From Cellulomonas fimi (lineage in GTDB: Bacteria > Actinomycetota > Actinomycetes > Actinomycetales > Cellulomonadaceae), in assembly GCF_012952065.1 (NCBI RefSeq), contig NZ_JABCJJ010000018.1, positions 1 to 64,000 on the forward strand: a DNA stretch of 64,000 nt. Reading direction: 5' to 3'. Position numbers and translations under genes: made by a program. Of this stretch, positions 27,478 through 36,577 are shown in pieces (the stretch's first letter is position 1; every line of letters begins with the position of its first letter). The notes beneath the pieces were generated by a model. It was not told the origin of the DNA, made no database searches, and worked only from the letters and a program-made list of their open reading frames with translations.

Positions 27478-28606
27478 CCCGACCTATGACGTCGTCGTGG
27501 CGCTCACCTACTACGCGCCCTACGTCTCGGGCGTCACGGAGGCCGCGCGCGTGACGGCGGAGGGGCTGGTCGCACGCGGGCTGCGGGTGCTCGTGATCGC
27601 GGGCCACCACGACCCCCGGACGCCGGTGCGTGAGCGGATCAACGGTGTCGACGTGCTGCGCACCCGCGTGGTCGCGCGCATCGGCAAGGGCATCGTCAGC
27701 CCCGGCTTCGTGCCGACGGTGCTGCGCTGGGGCCGGCGGGCGCGCCTCGTGCACCTCCACCTGCCGATGCTCGAGGCCGGCGCCATCGCCTCGGGCCTGC
27801 GCGGCACGCCCGTCGTGACGACGTACCAGTGCGACGTCACCCTGCCGCCCGGGACGTTCAACCGCGTCCAGGTCGCGGTGCTCGATCGCTCCCACGCGCT
27901 GGCCCTGCGCCGGTCCGGCCTCGTGCTCGTCACGAGCGAGGACTACGCGCGCTCGAGCCGACTCGCGGGCGCGATGCGGGAGCACGTGCAGGCCGTGCCG
28001 GCACCGGCGGTCGACCGGTCCGGCGGCACCCCCCGGTTCCGCGACGGCGACGGGCTGCACGTCGGCTTCCTCGGTCGCATCGTCGAGGAGAAGGGGCTCG
28101 AGTACCTGGTCCGGGGGTTCCGGGCGCTCGGCCCCGACGCCCGCCTCCTCATCGGCGGTGACTTCACCAAGGTGGCAGGCGGCAGCGTCGTGGACCGCGT
28201 GCGGGCGGCGATCGGCGGTGACCCGCGGATCTCCCTGCTGGGCTTCGTGCCCGACGCCGAGCTGCCGGACTTCTACGCGTCGCTCGACGTGTTCGCGCTG
28301 CCGTCGGTCAACTCGCTCGAGGCCTTCGGGCTGGTCCAGGTCGAGGCGATGATGCAGGGGGTACCGGCGGTCGCGACCGACCTGCCCGGCGTGCGCATGC
28401 CCGTCCGAGACACGGGGTTCGGTCGGGTCGTGCCGCCTCGCGACGCAGAGGCGATCACCAGCGCCCTGCTCGAGCTGGCGGACGCGCCGCTCGACCGGGA
28501 GGCGGGAGCGCGAGAGGCGCAGAACCGCTACCTCGACCGCGTGGTCGTGGACCGGCACGTCGCGCTGTTCGAGGAACTTCTCGGCCGGCGGCTCACGCCC
28601 AGCTGA
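27467..28606 (+). CDS. GT4 family glycosyltransferase
   Basis: GT-B retaining transferase, 379 aa. The N-terminal acceptor domain reads VVVALTYYAPYVSGVTEAAR. The C-terminal domain has VGFLGRIVEEKGLEYLV and an E-x7-E region NSLEAFGLVQVEAMMQGVP. It is the last gene of the PAP2-UbiA-flippase-GT-C operon. Its 3' end overlaps the opposing methyltransferase gene by 14 nt. Confidence 0.91.
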   Translation: MSPDPTYDVVVALTYYAPYVSGVTEAARVTAEGLVARGLRVLVIAGHHDPRTPVRERINGVDVLRTRVVARIGKGIVSPGFVPTVLRWGRRARLVHLHLPMLEAGAIASGLRGTPVVTTYQCDVTLPPGTFNRVQVAVLDRSHALALRRSGLVLVTSEDYARSSRLAGAMREHVQAVPAPAVDRSGGTPRFRDGDGLHVGFLGRIVEEKGLEYLVRGFRALGPDARLLIGGDFTKVAGGSVVDRVRAAIGGDPRISLLGFVPDAELPDFYASLDVFALPSVNSLEAFGLVQVEAMMQGVPAVATDLPGVRMPVRDTGFGRVVPPRDAEAITSALLELADAPLDREAGAREAQNRYLDRVVVDRHVALFEELLGRRLTPS

Positions 28607-29282
28607 GTACGAAGAACGAGGACTCGCCCGCGCCCGGACTCAGCAGCATGCGGCCGCTGAGGAACTGCGCCGCCATCGGGAGCCCGTGACGCAGCGCGTC
28701 CAGCGGGACGGGGAGCCTCGAGTACGGGAAGTTCCACAGCCCGTCCGAGCCTTCCCGCTCGACCCGCAGGCCGTGGGAGCCGAAGAGCTCGCGCCAGTCG
28801 GCGTGCGGCTTGAGGTTGACGTGCGTCGGGTCGGTCAGGCCGTTCCAGGCGGCGCCGTGCAGCCGACTCGCGCGACCCGCAGGGTCCGGGACGACCACGA
28901 GCAGCCGGGCATCGTCGGCCGACGCCCGGCGCAGGGCCGCGAGGAGACCGGTGAGCTCGTCGTCGGGGATGTGCTCGAAGACGTGGATCGCCGTGAGCCC
29001 GTCGTACGCGGCGGCGGGCAGCTCCCCGGGCGACTCCCACACGGTGCTCGAGGGCGAGACGGTCCGCGCGACGCTCGCCGAGTAGGCGGAGAGCTCGAGC
29101 CCGTCGGCAGGCCAGCGCGCGCTCATCCGGGCGAGCAGGTGCCCGGTCCCGCAGCCGACGTCGAGCACGCGGCGCGGGCGCACGTAGCGGCCGACCAGTC
29201 GGGTGTAGTACCGCAGCGCCGGGCGGTCACCCAGCTGTCCGTTAGCGGCGTAGTACGCCTCGTCGTAGTCCGGTCCTGGCAT
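28593..29282 (-). CDS. class I SAM-dependent methyltransferase
   Basis: 229 aa. The SAM-binding loop is VLDVGCGTGHLLARM, with acidic LELSAYSASV as motif II and HVFEHIPDDELTGLLAAL as the post-motif region. The N-terminus DYDEAYYAANGQLGDRP is common in polysaccharide-cluster methyltransferases. It has GAGGGGG upstream and lies 53 nt after the Wzt-type ATPase gene, in the same direction. A glycan methyltransferase beside a Wzt-C-like exporter suggests terminal O-methylation as an export cap, by analogy with WbdD/Wzt systems; this is inference. Confidence 0.87.
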   Translation of the reverse strand: MPGPDYDEAYYAANGQLGDRPALRYYTRLVGRYVRPRRVLDVGCGTGHLLARMSARWPADGLELSAYSASVARTVSPSSTVWESPGELPAAAYDGLTAIHVFEHIPDDELTGLLAALRRASADDARLLVVVPDPAGRASRLHGAAWNGLTDPTHVNLKPHADWRELFGSHGLRVEREGSDGLWNFPYSRLPVPLDALRHGLPMAAQFLSGRMLLSPGAGESSFFVLSWA

Positions 29283-29335
29283 GGCCCCCTCGTTCCTCGG
29301 CCCTGAGGCCACGGCGCGCGGCGTGCGCGACCCTC

Positions 29336-30553
29336 TCAGCCTGCGACGGGGCTGAACGTCGTGTCGACGCTGAGCTGACCCTGGCCGCGCCCCGATCCTC
29401 GCACCTCGAGGTGCGACGCCTCCGACATCCGGTGGATCTCCAGGCCGTTCGTGCCGGCCACCGCGACGTGGACGGCGTACGCGCCCTCGCCCAGCCGGAG
29501 GTCGGGGAGGACGAAGTCGAAGGACGCCGTACCGATGACGGGGTCGAGCCGCGCGCCGAGGAGCGTGGTGTTGGTGCCGTAGACGACGGCCCCCAAGGGC
29601 GTGTCGAGGCCCATGCCGAGCACCCAGTCCTCGAGCTTCTCGTCCGCCTGGATCTGCACGCGCACACGGATGGCGTCGCCCGGCTCGATCGTGGTCAACG
29701 GTTCCCCGCCGTCCGGGGTGAGGAGCTGTGCTCCGAGCACCCGAGCGCGCGGCGGGCGAGCCGCTCCCGTGGTCTCGGCGCGCTCCTGGGAGCGCTCGAC
29801 CTCGTCCTGCCGGATGGCCTCGAAGTCGGCGCGCAGCACGCGGAGCGCCTCTCGCGGGGCGCCGTCCGCCATGACCTGGCCGTGCTCGAGCACGATCGCC
29901 CGGTCGCAGAACTCGGCCACCTGGTCGAGGCCGTGGGTGACGAGCACGATGGTGCGACCCTCGTGCTGGAAGCCCCTGATCCGTTCGAGGCACTTGCGCT
30001 GGAACGGCTCGTCCCCGACCGCGAGGACCTCGTCGACCAGCAGCACGTCCGGGTCGACGTGCACCGCGACGGAGAACGCGAGCCGCACGTACATCCCGGA
30101 CGAGTAGAACTTCACCTGGGTGTCGATGAAGCGCTCGATGCCGGAGAAGTCGACGATGGCGTCGAAGTACCGGTCCGTCTGCTGGCGCGACAGGCCCAGG
30201 ATCGACGCGTTGAGGTAGACGTTCTCGCGGCCGGTCAGGTCGGGGTGGAACCCCGCCCCGAGCTCGAGGAGCGCGGCGAGCCGCCCGCGAAGGGAGACGG
30301 TGCCGGACGTCGGCTGGAGGATCCCGCCGATCATCTTGAGGAGCGTGCTCTTGCCCGAGCCGTTCGGTCCGACGAGCCCGACCGTGCTGCCGGACTGGAT
30401 CTCTACGTCCACGTTGCGCAGCGCCCAGAAGTCCTCCTTGTGGAGGTTGGACCTGCCGAAGTTGACGACCCGTTCCTTGAGCGACTTCTCCTTGCGGATG
30501 ACGAAGCGCTTCGAGACGTCGTCGATCTTGATGACGGTGGGCGGCGACGTCAT
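29336..30553 (-). CDS. wzt: ABC transporter ATP-binding protein with C-terminal Wzt-type domain
   Basis: ATPase of a polysaccharide ABC exporter, 405 aa. Residues about 1-245 are the nucleotide-binding domain (Walker A GPNGSGKST, H-motif VTHGLDQVAEF, Walker B VLLVDEVLAVGD; the signature FYSSGMYVRLAFSVA is typical of O-antigen exporters). Residues about 285-405 form a beta-rich Wzt-C-like domain (AIRVRVQIQADEKL, GTASFDFVLPDL), known in Gram-negatives to bind the finished glycan end. Its presence points to export of a completed, probably capped, polymer. The start overlaps the permease stop by one base (TGATG) and AGGAG lies upstream. Confidence 0.93.
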   Translation of the reverse strand: MTSPPTVIKIDDVSKRFVIRKEKSLKERVVNFGRSNLHKEDFWALRNVDVEIQSGSTVGLVGPNGSGKSTLLKMIGGILQPTSGTVSLRGRLAALLELGAGFHPDLTGRENVYLNASILGLSRQQTDRYFDAIVDFSGIERFIDTQVKFYSSGMYVRLAFSVAVHVDPDVLLVDEVLAVGDEPFQRKCLERIRGFQHEGRTIVLVTHGLDQVAEFCDRAIVLEHGQVMADGAPREALRVLRADFEAIRQDEVERSQERAETTGAARPPRARVLGAQLLTPDGGEPLTTIEPGDAIRVRVQIQADEKLEDWVLGMGLDTPLGAVVYGTNTTLLGARLDPVIGTASFDFVLPDLRLGEGAYAVHVAVAGTNGLEIHRMSEASHLEVRGSGRGQGQLSVDTTFSPVAG

Positions 30554-31458
30554 CACAGCTCCTGGGCGAAGTTGGCCTGGAGCCGGGCGAAGACGCGCTG
30601 CGAGACCCAGAGGAAGGCGACACCGACGGCGAGCGCGACCACCAGCCGCGTGCCGAGCTGGTCCGGTACGAGGGAGCCGTCCCCGGCGACCCAGAACACC
30701 TGCTGGAAACCGAGCACGACAAGGGTCATGGGGTTCGCGAGGTACAGCTGCTCGAGGAACGGGTTCGGCATCTTGGGCGCGACGAGGCCCCACGAGTACA
30801 CGATCGGGGAGATCCAGAAGAAGACCATGATGATGATCTCGACCAGGTACTGGATGTCTCGCAGGTAGACGTTGAGCGCGGACAGCAGGAGCGCCAGCGC
30901 GGTCGCGAAGACGACCAGCACCCCCATGGCGAGCGGGAGGTAGAGCCAGCGACCGCCGGTCGGGAAGCGACCGACGAGCGCAGTCGCGGCCAGCAGGATC
31001 CCGAGCTGGATGACGAAGTTGAACAGCGCCGAGCCGACGACGCTCAGGGGGAACACCTCGCGCGGGAGGTAGATCTTCTTGATCAGCCCGGCGTTGGTGA
31101 CGATCGAGCCGGTGCCCGTGATCACGATGTCGCTGTAGAGCGTCCACGCGGTCAGCCCGGTGAAGATGAAGATCGCGAAGTCGTCGATCTGGCGGGCGGC
31201 ACCGAGGAACTCGCCGAGCGCGATGTAGTAGATGAGCAGCATCGCGAGCGGCCGGAGCATGCTCCAGAGGAAGCCGAGCGTGCTGTCCTTGTACTTCGCC
31301 TTGAGCTCGCGCCGGACCAGCATGCCCAGCAGCTCGCGCTGCCCGACGATGTCCTTGATCGACAGCCACGTGCCCGACGCGAAACCCGGCTGTGGCCCCG
31401 CCACGCGCAGCGGCTCCCGGGCCAGCGCGGCAGCCCGCGCCTCACTCGTCGTCGTCAT
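30553..31458 (-). CDS. wzm: ABC-2 type polysaccharide export permease
   Basis: Membrane subunit of the Wzm/TagG type, 301 aa, six predicted helices in the C-terminal 240 residues. The N-terminus has the amphipathic QRELLGMLVRRELKAKYKDSTLGFLWS motif typical of polysaccharide and teichoic-acid exporters. Further markers are IKKIYLPREVFPLSVV and YLRDIQYLVEIIIMVFFW. It heads the permease-ATPase-methyltransferase operon, with GAGGGGA before the ATG. The best candidate -10 is minus-strand TACACT at 31507-31512. Confidence 0.94.
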   Translation of the reverse strand: MTTTSEARAAALAREPLRVAGPQPGFASGTWLSIKDIVGQRELLGMLVRRELKAKYKDSTLGFLWSMLRPLAMLLIYYIALGEFLGAARQIDDFAIFIFTGLTAWTLYSDIVITGTGSIVTNAGLIKKIYLPREVFPLSVVGSALFNFVIQLGILLAATALVGRFPTGGRWLYLPLAMGVLVVFATALALLLSALNVYLRDIQYLVEIIIMVFFWISPIVYSWGLVAPKMPNPFLEQLYLANPMTLVVLGFQQVFWVAGDGSLVPDQLGTRLVVALAVGVAFLWVSQRVFARLQANFAQEL

Positions 31459-31506
31459 GGGTCCCCTCGGTACGAGGCGCCTGCGGACGGCCGCGCGCCG
31501 TCGGAC

Positions 31507-31516
31507 AGTGTATAGA
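31507..31516. promoter_or_regulatory. overlapping divergent -10 candidates for the exporter and SpoIID genes
   Basis: Minus-strand TACACT (31507-31512) faces the permease gene and plus-strand TATAGA (31511-31516) faces the SpoIID gene. They share two bases within GTGTATAGACAC, the most AT-rich spot of the 123-nt gap. Confidence 0.4.
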
Positions 31517-31556
31517 CACCCGTCGCAGGTCCCGACGGCCGGAGACGTGACTCTCG

Positions 31557-31570
31557 CCTCCGGCCGGAGG
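31557..31570 (+). promoter_or_regulatory. 14-bp palindrome covering the ribosome site of the SpoIID gene
   Basis: CCTCCGGCCGGAGG is a perfect palindrome and contains the only plausible Shine-Dalgarno sequence (GGAGG, 31566-31570), 11 nt before GTG 31582. Pairing in RNA would hide the site. Confidence 0.5.
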
Positions 31571-31581
31571 ATGATGAGGCC

Positions 31582-33483
31582 GTGCCTGCCTCCGCCGTTC
31601 CCGTCGTCGTTCCGTCCCTCCCGCTCCACCCGCTCGGCAGAGCGGGTCGACGCCTGCTCGTGTCGCTGCTCGCCGCGGTCCTCGTGCTCGTCCCGGCGTT
31701 CGCGCCGCCCGCACGCGGTGCAGAGGACGAGATCACCTTCACCGGTTACGGCTGGGGCCACGGGCGAGGGATGGGTCAGTACGGCGCGCTCGGGTACGCC
31801 GTCGACTACGGCTGGGGCTACGAGCAGATCCTCGCCCACTTCTACGGCGGCACCACCCCTGGTGACGTCGGCAACCGTGTGATCACCGTGGAGCTGATGG
31901 ACCTCGTCGGCAAGCCGCTCACGGCGATCGCCCGCGGGCTGACGATCAACGGCGGGCCGTGGCCGGACGCCAACGTCGACGGGAGCTCGGTTCGCGTGAC
32001 GCCCCAGGGCGGGACGTTCCTGGTCGAGACCGGCGCCACCTGCGCAGGGCCGTGGACGGTGCTGGGGACCGCCGCCACCGTCACGCTGGGCACGACGTCG
32101 CAGAGCGGCTTCGACCGGCTGATCCGGGTCTGCGAGGCGGCCGGGGAGCGGGCGTACCGAGGCCAGCTCGTGGTGCAGCGGCACGCCCAGACGGGGGTCC
32201 AGCTCAACCTCAACCGCGTGTCGGTCGAGGACTACCTGCGCGGCGTCGTGCCCCGCGAGTCGCCCGCGTTCTGGGGCGACCTGGGCGGCGGGCGCGGCAT
32301 GCACGCGCTGCGCGCCCAGGCGGTCGCGGCCCGCAGCTATGCGCTCTCCGGAACCCGGCCCTCCGGCGCCACCACCTGCGACACGATCACGTGCCAGGTG
32401 TACCGCGGGGCGGCCTTCCAGCCCTGGAGCCAGCCGCGCGAGATCCTCGACGCCGCGAACACCAACCGGGCCATCGACGACACGCGCGGTCAGGTCCGCT
32501 ACCTCAGCGGCGGCACGACGATCGCGCGCACCGAGTTCAGCTCCTCGACCGGCGGCTACACCGCAGGCGGGCAGTTCCCGCCGGTCGTCGACCTGGGTGA
32601 CTCGATCGCGTCCAACCCCAACCACACCTGGACGACGGCGATCGGGCAGGCGACCGTGGCGGCACGCCTCGGCGTGAGCGGCATCGCGTCCATGGCGGTG
32701 ACCGCGCGCAACGGGCTCGGCGCGGACGGCGGTCGCGTGACCCAGGTGCGGGTCACGTCGAGCACAGGCCAGGCCCGCACGTTCACCGGGAACGAGGTCC
32801 GCAGCCTCCTCGGCCTCAAGAGCGACTGGTTCAGCCTGTCGTTCGTGTCCCGAGCCGAGGCGCAGCAGGTGGTCAAGGCGCTCTACCAGGACGTGCTCGG
32901 CCGGTCGGTCGACCCGTCCGGGCTGCAGACCTGGACCGACCTCGTCGTCCGCACGGGCTCGGCGCGCGACCTGGCCACCGGCATCGTGACCTCGCGCGAG
33001 CGGATGATCAACCTCGTCACGGCGCAGTACCGGTCCGCGCTCAGGCGGGACCCCGAGCCCGGCGGCCTGGAGAACTGGGTCGCGCACCTCGAGGCGGGTC
33101 GTGGCGTCTACGACCTGCAGATCGGGATCTACGGCTCGCAGGAGTCGCTCCTGAACCTCGGCGGCGGCAACGTGCAGACGTGGGTCGGCGCGCTGTACCA
33201 GGAGCTGCTCGGTCGCGCGGGTGCCCCGTCCGAGCTCCAGTTCTGGGTCAACCACGCGAATCGGTACGGCCGGCCCGCGGTGGTCGCGGGCATCGCGCAA
33301 TCCGACGAGTCCACGATCCGCCGGCTCAACGCCTACTACCGGACCTTCATGCAGCGCGACGTCGATCCTGCAGGCCGTGCGACGTTCCTGCCCATGATGA
33401 CTGCGCGCGGCGACTTCGACGTCCCGATCAGCCTCGGCAGCAGCCCCGAGTACTGGACCCGGGCGCAGTCACGGACGTTCTGA
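31582..33483 (+). CDS. secreted SpoIID/LytB-domain protein with four DUF4214 repeats
   Basis: 633 aa. Signal peptide: Arg-rich start, hydrophobic LLVSLLAAVLVLVPAFAPP and cleavage near ARGAED. Residues about 50-400 form a SpoIID/LytB (amidase-enhancer) domain: FTGYGWGHGRGMGQYGALG near its start, then VSVEDYLRGVVPRESPAFW, LRAQAVAARSYAL and FSSSTGGYTAG. SpoIID is a peptidoglycan lytic transglycosylase acting on denuded strands, and LytB enhances an amidase; the DUF4214-tailed amidase of this window is a natural partner. Residues about 425-630 hold four DUF4214 repeats (VKALYQDVLGRSVDPSGL, TAQYRSALRRDPEPGGL, GALYQELLGRAGAPSEL, NAYYRTFMQRDVDPAG). GTG 31582 is the likely start. Confidence 0.92.
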   Translation: MPASAVPVVVPSLPLHPLGRAGRRLLVSLLAAVLVLVPAFAPPARGAEDEITFTGYGWGHGRGMGQYGALGYAVDYGWGYEQILAHFYGGTTPGDVGNRVITVELMDLVGKPLTAIARGLTINGGPWPDANVDGSSVRVTPQGGTFLVETGATCAGPWTVLGTAATVTLGTTSQSGFDRLIRVCEAAGERAYRGQLVVQRHAQTGVQLNLNRVSVEDYLRGVVPRESPAFWGDLGGGRGMHALRAQAVAARSYALSGTRPSGATTCDTITCQVYRGAAFQPWSQPREILDAANTNRAIDDTRGQVRYLSGGTTIARTEFSSSTGGYTAGGQFPPVVDLGDSIASNPNHTWTTAIGQATVAARLGVSGIASMAVTARNGLGADGGRVTQVRVTSSTGQARTFTGNEVRSLLGLKSDWFSLSFVSRAEAQQVVKALYQDVLGRSVDPSGLQTWTDLVVRTGSARDLATGIVTSRERMINLVTAQYRSALRRDPEPGGLENWVAHLEAGRGVYDLQIGIYGSQESLLNLGGGNVQTWVGALYQELLGRAGAPSELQFWVNHANRYGRPAVVAGIAQSDESTIRRLNAYYRTFMQRDVDPAGRATFLPMMTARGDFDVPISLGSSPEYWTRAQSRTF

Positions 33484-33509
33484 CCTGTCCGGTCCACCGG
33501 GCACGCCGC

Positions 33510-35054
33510 TCAGGCGTCCGCATCCATCGGGTTGCTCGTCACGAGGTAGTCCCAGGTCTCGGCTGCGTACTCGTCCCAGGTCCGCACCGGGCGCTCGGCG
33601 GCCTCCCGTGCGAGCCGCGCATGGACGTGGTCGTCGGTGAGGAGCGTGTCCAGCGCGACGGCGATGCTGTGGTCGTCGCGCGGATCGACCAGGAGCGTCC
33701 CGCCGGACTCGCCGACCTCGGCCATCGCCCCGAAACGCGACGTCACGACCGGCGTGCCGCTCGCTAGCGACTCCGCCACCGGCAGCCCGAACCCCTCGTT
33801 CAGGGACGGGAACACCGTGCAGCGCGCGAGCCGGTACAGCGCGAACAACGTCTCGTCGGGGAGCGCACGGACCGACTCGACCGGGCGCCCCTGCTCGGTG
33901 AGCTCGGCCAGGCGCTGCTGGGTGCGCTCGCTGTTCCAGGCGTTGCCGCCGACGAACACGAGCGAGAACTTGCGGCCGCGCCGCCACAGCAGCTCGGCGG
34001 CGTGCAGCACCGCGAGGTGGTTCTTGCGGGGCTCGTGGCTGCCCACGCAGAGCACCATCGGCATCGTCGGAAGGCAGAAGCGGGCGCGCGTGGCGGCGAG
34101 CGCCGTGGCGTCGGGCGCCTCGACCGACGACGGGAGGGCGATGGTCCGGATGCTCGGCCCGGTGATGCCCGCGGCGGAGACCATCGTCCGCCAGCCGCGG
34201 TACTCCGTCTCGGCAGCGAGCGAGATGGTGGCGACGCGGTCCATGTGCCGGATCGCCGCGAGCTCGTTGATGAACTGGGCCGGCACGTCCTGCTCGGTGG
34301 TCTCCGACGTCGTCAGCGGTACGGCGTCGAAGCCGATCACGCCCGTGGCGCACCGGGCGTGCATGACGAGCGCCAGCGTGCGTCGCGTCCGTGACATCTC
34401 GAGGGCGACCTCGGGCAGGACGTAGCGGCACCGCCAGGGGACGACGACCGTGGGTACGGACGTCGGCAGCTCGGGCGCTGCGGAGCTCCGCCGTGGGGCG
34501 CCGGTGAGCATGTCGGTGGTCTCCGCCGCGGTGAGGCGGCGCAGTGCGCGGCGGTCGTGCGTCCACACCACGAACGACAGCTCGTGGTCCCTGTGCCACC
34601 GGGTCACCGTCGCGTGCGTGACGCGCTGGATCCCGGTGGTCAGTGTGGTCCGTGCCAGGTGGTTCACGTCGACCAGCACCTCGTCGGTCGCCACCTCGAC
34701 GCGCCTTGTCCTGTTCGCCGGCGCCACGTCCCCGATCGCGTCCCGCAGCACGGTGGCGGGGCCCTCGAGCTCCGCCCGACGGCGCGCCGCGACGACGGAG
34801 ACGGCGGTCGGCAGCTCCGCGGCGATCACGGCGAGCGCGAGCCACATCGTGTCGGCGTCGTGCGGGTCGAGTCGAGCCGCGACCTGCTCGACGAGGTCGT
34901 CGACCTGCTCGGTCGGCCGGGCTCCGCCCGCCCCGAGCGTGCGGAGCAAGGTCTGGAGCCGGTCGACGAGTGCCGCGCGGTGTCGGGGGGACTGGGCCAC
35001 GAGCGCCTCGACCACCTGCGCCCCGCGTGCTCGGAGCGGTGCTACGACCTTCAT
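33510..35054 (-). CDS. GT4 family glycosyltransferase with N-terminal helical region
   Basis: 514 aa, about 140 longer than a minimal GT4. An Ala/Arg-rich helical segment (residues about 1-115) precedes VLVDVNHLARTTLTTGIQRVT, the start of the GT-B fold. The C-terminal domain has MVLCVGSHEPRKNHLAVLHAA and E-x7-E NEGFGLPVAESLASGTP. ATG 35054 overlaps the upstream stop (ATGA). It is a tandem paralogue of the next gene upstream, sharing the N-terminal extension and GIQRVT motif, and the pair is co-transcribed with an FkbM methyltransferase. Confidence 0.9.
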   Translation of the reverse strand: MKVVAPLRARGAQVVEALVAQSPRHRAALVDRLQTLLRTLGAGGARPTEQVDDLVEQVAARLDPHDADTMWLALAVIAAELPTAVSVVAARRRAELEGPATVLRDAIGDVAPANRTRRVEVATDEVLVDVNHLARTTLTTGIQRVTHATVTRWHRDHELSFVVWTHDRRALRRLTAAETTDMLTGAPRRSSAAPELPTSVPTVVVPWRCRYVLPEVALEMSRTRRTLALVMHARCATGVIGFDAVPLTTSETTEQDVPAQFINELAAIRHMDRVATISLAAETEYRGWRTMVSAAGITGPSIRTIALPSSVEAPDATALAATRARFCLPTMPMVLCVGSHEPRKNHLAVLHAAELLWRRGRKFSLVFVGGNAWNSERTQQRLAELTEQGRPVESVRALPDETLFALYRLARCTVFPSLNEGFGLPVAESLASGTPVVTSRFGAMAEVGESGGTLLVDPRDDHSIAVALDTLLTDDHVHARLAREAAERPVRTWDEYAAETWDYLVTSNPMDADA

Positions 35055-36577
35055 GCTGCTTCCCCCTTGCCGTCGACGAGCCGGTCCCACAGCTCGGCGG
35101 AGTACGTGTCCCAGCTGCGGCCTACCGAGCGAACGGCCTGCTCCTTGAGCTCCCGATACGCCCGGGGGTCGGTGAGCATGGTGCGCAGCGCGCGGGCGAG
35201 GCTGTGGTCGTCGCGCGGGTCGACGAGCAGGCAGCCGCCACGCTCCGCGATCTCCGCCGTGCTGCCGTATCCCGTGGTGACGGCCGGTGTGCCGCACGCG
35301 AGCGACTCCGCCACCGGCAGGCCGAACCCCTCGTGGAACGAGGGGAAGACCGTGAACGTGGCCTCCCGGTAGGCCGCCCACAGCTCGTCGTCGGTGACCG
35401 CGCCGAGCATCCGCACCGGCCGTCCGGCCTCGGCGAGCCGGTTGAGCCGGACGTCGAAGCCGGCCATGTCCCAGCCCGAGCCGCCGACGAACGTCAGCGT
35501 GAACTCGAGCCCCTCGCGCCAGAGCAGCTCAGCCGCGTGGAGGACGGCGAGGTGGTTCTTGTGCAGCTCGTGGCTGCCGACGCAGAGCATGCGCGGCACG
35601 GACCCGGCGCTCTCGAGGGGCGCCACGGTGTGCGTCGCCGGTGCGTCGGGCACCTCGGCGGCCAGCATGACCTCGCTGACGACCGGACCCTCGAGCCCCT
35701 GGGCACGCACGGCCTCGGAGAACCCGCGGAACTCGGTGGCGGCCGACCGGCTGATCGCAGCCACGCGGTCGATGTGCTTGAGCAGCGTGAGGTAGCCCGT
35801 GAAGACGTTCGGCTCCGTGCCGGGACGGAGGTCGGACAGCGTGATGGGGATCGCGTCATACCCGACGGCGGCGACCTCGTTGCCCGAGAAGCGCGCGAGC
35901 GCGGCGAGGTGCCGGCTGGAGCTGCCCTGGGCGACCTCGGGCAGCACGACGGTGCTGCGCCAGGGGACGACCATCGGTGTCAGGGGCGCGTCACGCACCG
36001 GCAAGCGGTCGCCTCGCTGCTCCGTGCGCATCCCGACGTGGGTGAAGCGTAGGACGCGCGCCTCCTCGTGCGGGAGGAGGCCGCGCAGGGCGGTGCCGCC
36101 GGGCAGCCACGCGGTGAGCGTGATGTCGTGCTCGGCGTCCCACCGCGCGCAGACCTCGCGCGTGACGCGCTGGATACCGGTGTGCCGGTCGTTCTGCGCG
36201 CTGTAGTTCACGTCGACGACGACGCCGTCGGACACCACTCGAAGCTCCCGCTCCGGGGCGCCGAGCTCCGCCGTGAGTTCCCGGGCCCGTTGCAGCAGCC
36301 ACACCTCGGCGTCGGTGCTCGACCGGGCCAGCTCGAGGCGGCGGACCAGCTCCTCGACGTCCTCGATGAGCGGCAGGTGCCCCACGACCGCCGTGTGGAG
36401 CAGCCACGCGTACCGACGGTCGAGCGTGGACCGGGTCCGGTCGACCAGCGCCCGCAGGAGATTTCCCGCCTCGTCCGCGAGACCGGACCGGGGCTCGAGC
36501 GGCGCGTCGAACATGACGTCCGCCGCTGCGGCCAGCCGCTGCCGGAAGCGCGCGAGCCCGTCCTGCGTGCCCGTCAC
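35051..36577 (-). CDS. GT4 family glycosyltransferase with N-terminal helical region (paralogue)
   Basis: 508 aa from GTG 36577, chosen because GTGA overlaps the FkbM stop; ATG 36628 would overlap it by 55 nt. The N-terminal helical region (about 1-115) is followed by VVVDVNYSAQNDRHTGIQRVT, LCVGSHELHKNHLAVLHAAE and the catalytic region HEGFGLPVAESLACGTP. The duplicated pair may add two similar sugars or act on alternating linkages; this is inference. Confidence 0.9.
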   Translation of the reverse strand: MTGTQDGLARFRQRLAAAADVMFDAPLEPRSGLADEAGNLLRALVDRTRSTLDRRYAWLLHTAVVGHLPLIEDVEELVRRLELARSSTDAEVWLLQRARELTAELGAPERELRVVSDGVVVDVNYSAQNDRHTGIQRVTREVCARWDAEHDITLTAWLPGGTALRGLLPHEEARVLRFTHVGMRTEQRGDRLPVRDAPLTPMVVPWRSTVVLPEVAQGSSSRHLAALARFSGNEVAAVGYDAIPITLSDLRPGTEPNVFTGYLTLLKHIDRVAAISRSAATEFRGFSEAVRAQGLEGPVVSEVMLAAEVPDAPATHTVAPLESAGSVPRMLCVGSHELHKNHLAVLHAAELLWREGLEFTLTFVGGSGWDMAGFDVRLNRLAEAGRPVRMLGAVTDDELWAAYREATFTVFPSFHEGFGLPVAESLACGTPAVTTGYGSTAEIAERGGCLLVDPRDDHSLARALRTMLTDPRAYRELKEQAVRSVGRSWDTYSAELWDRLVDGKGEAA

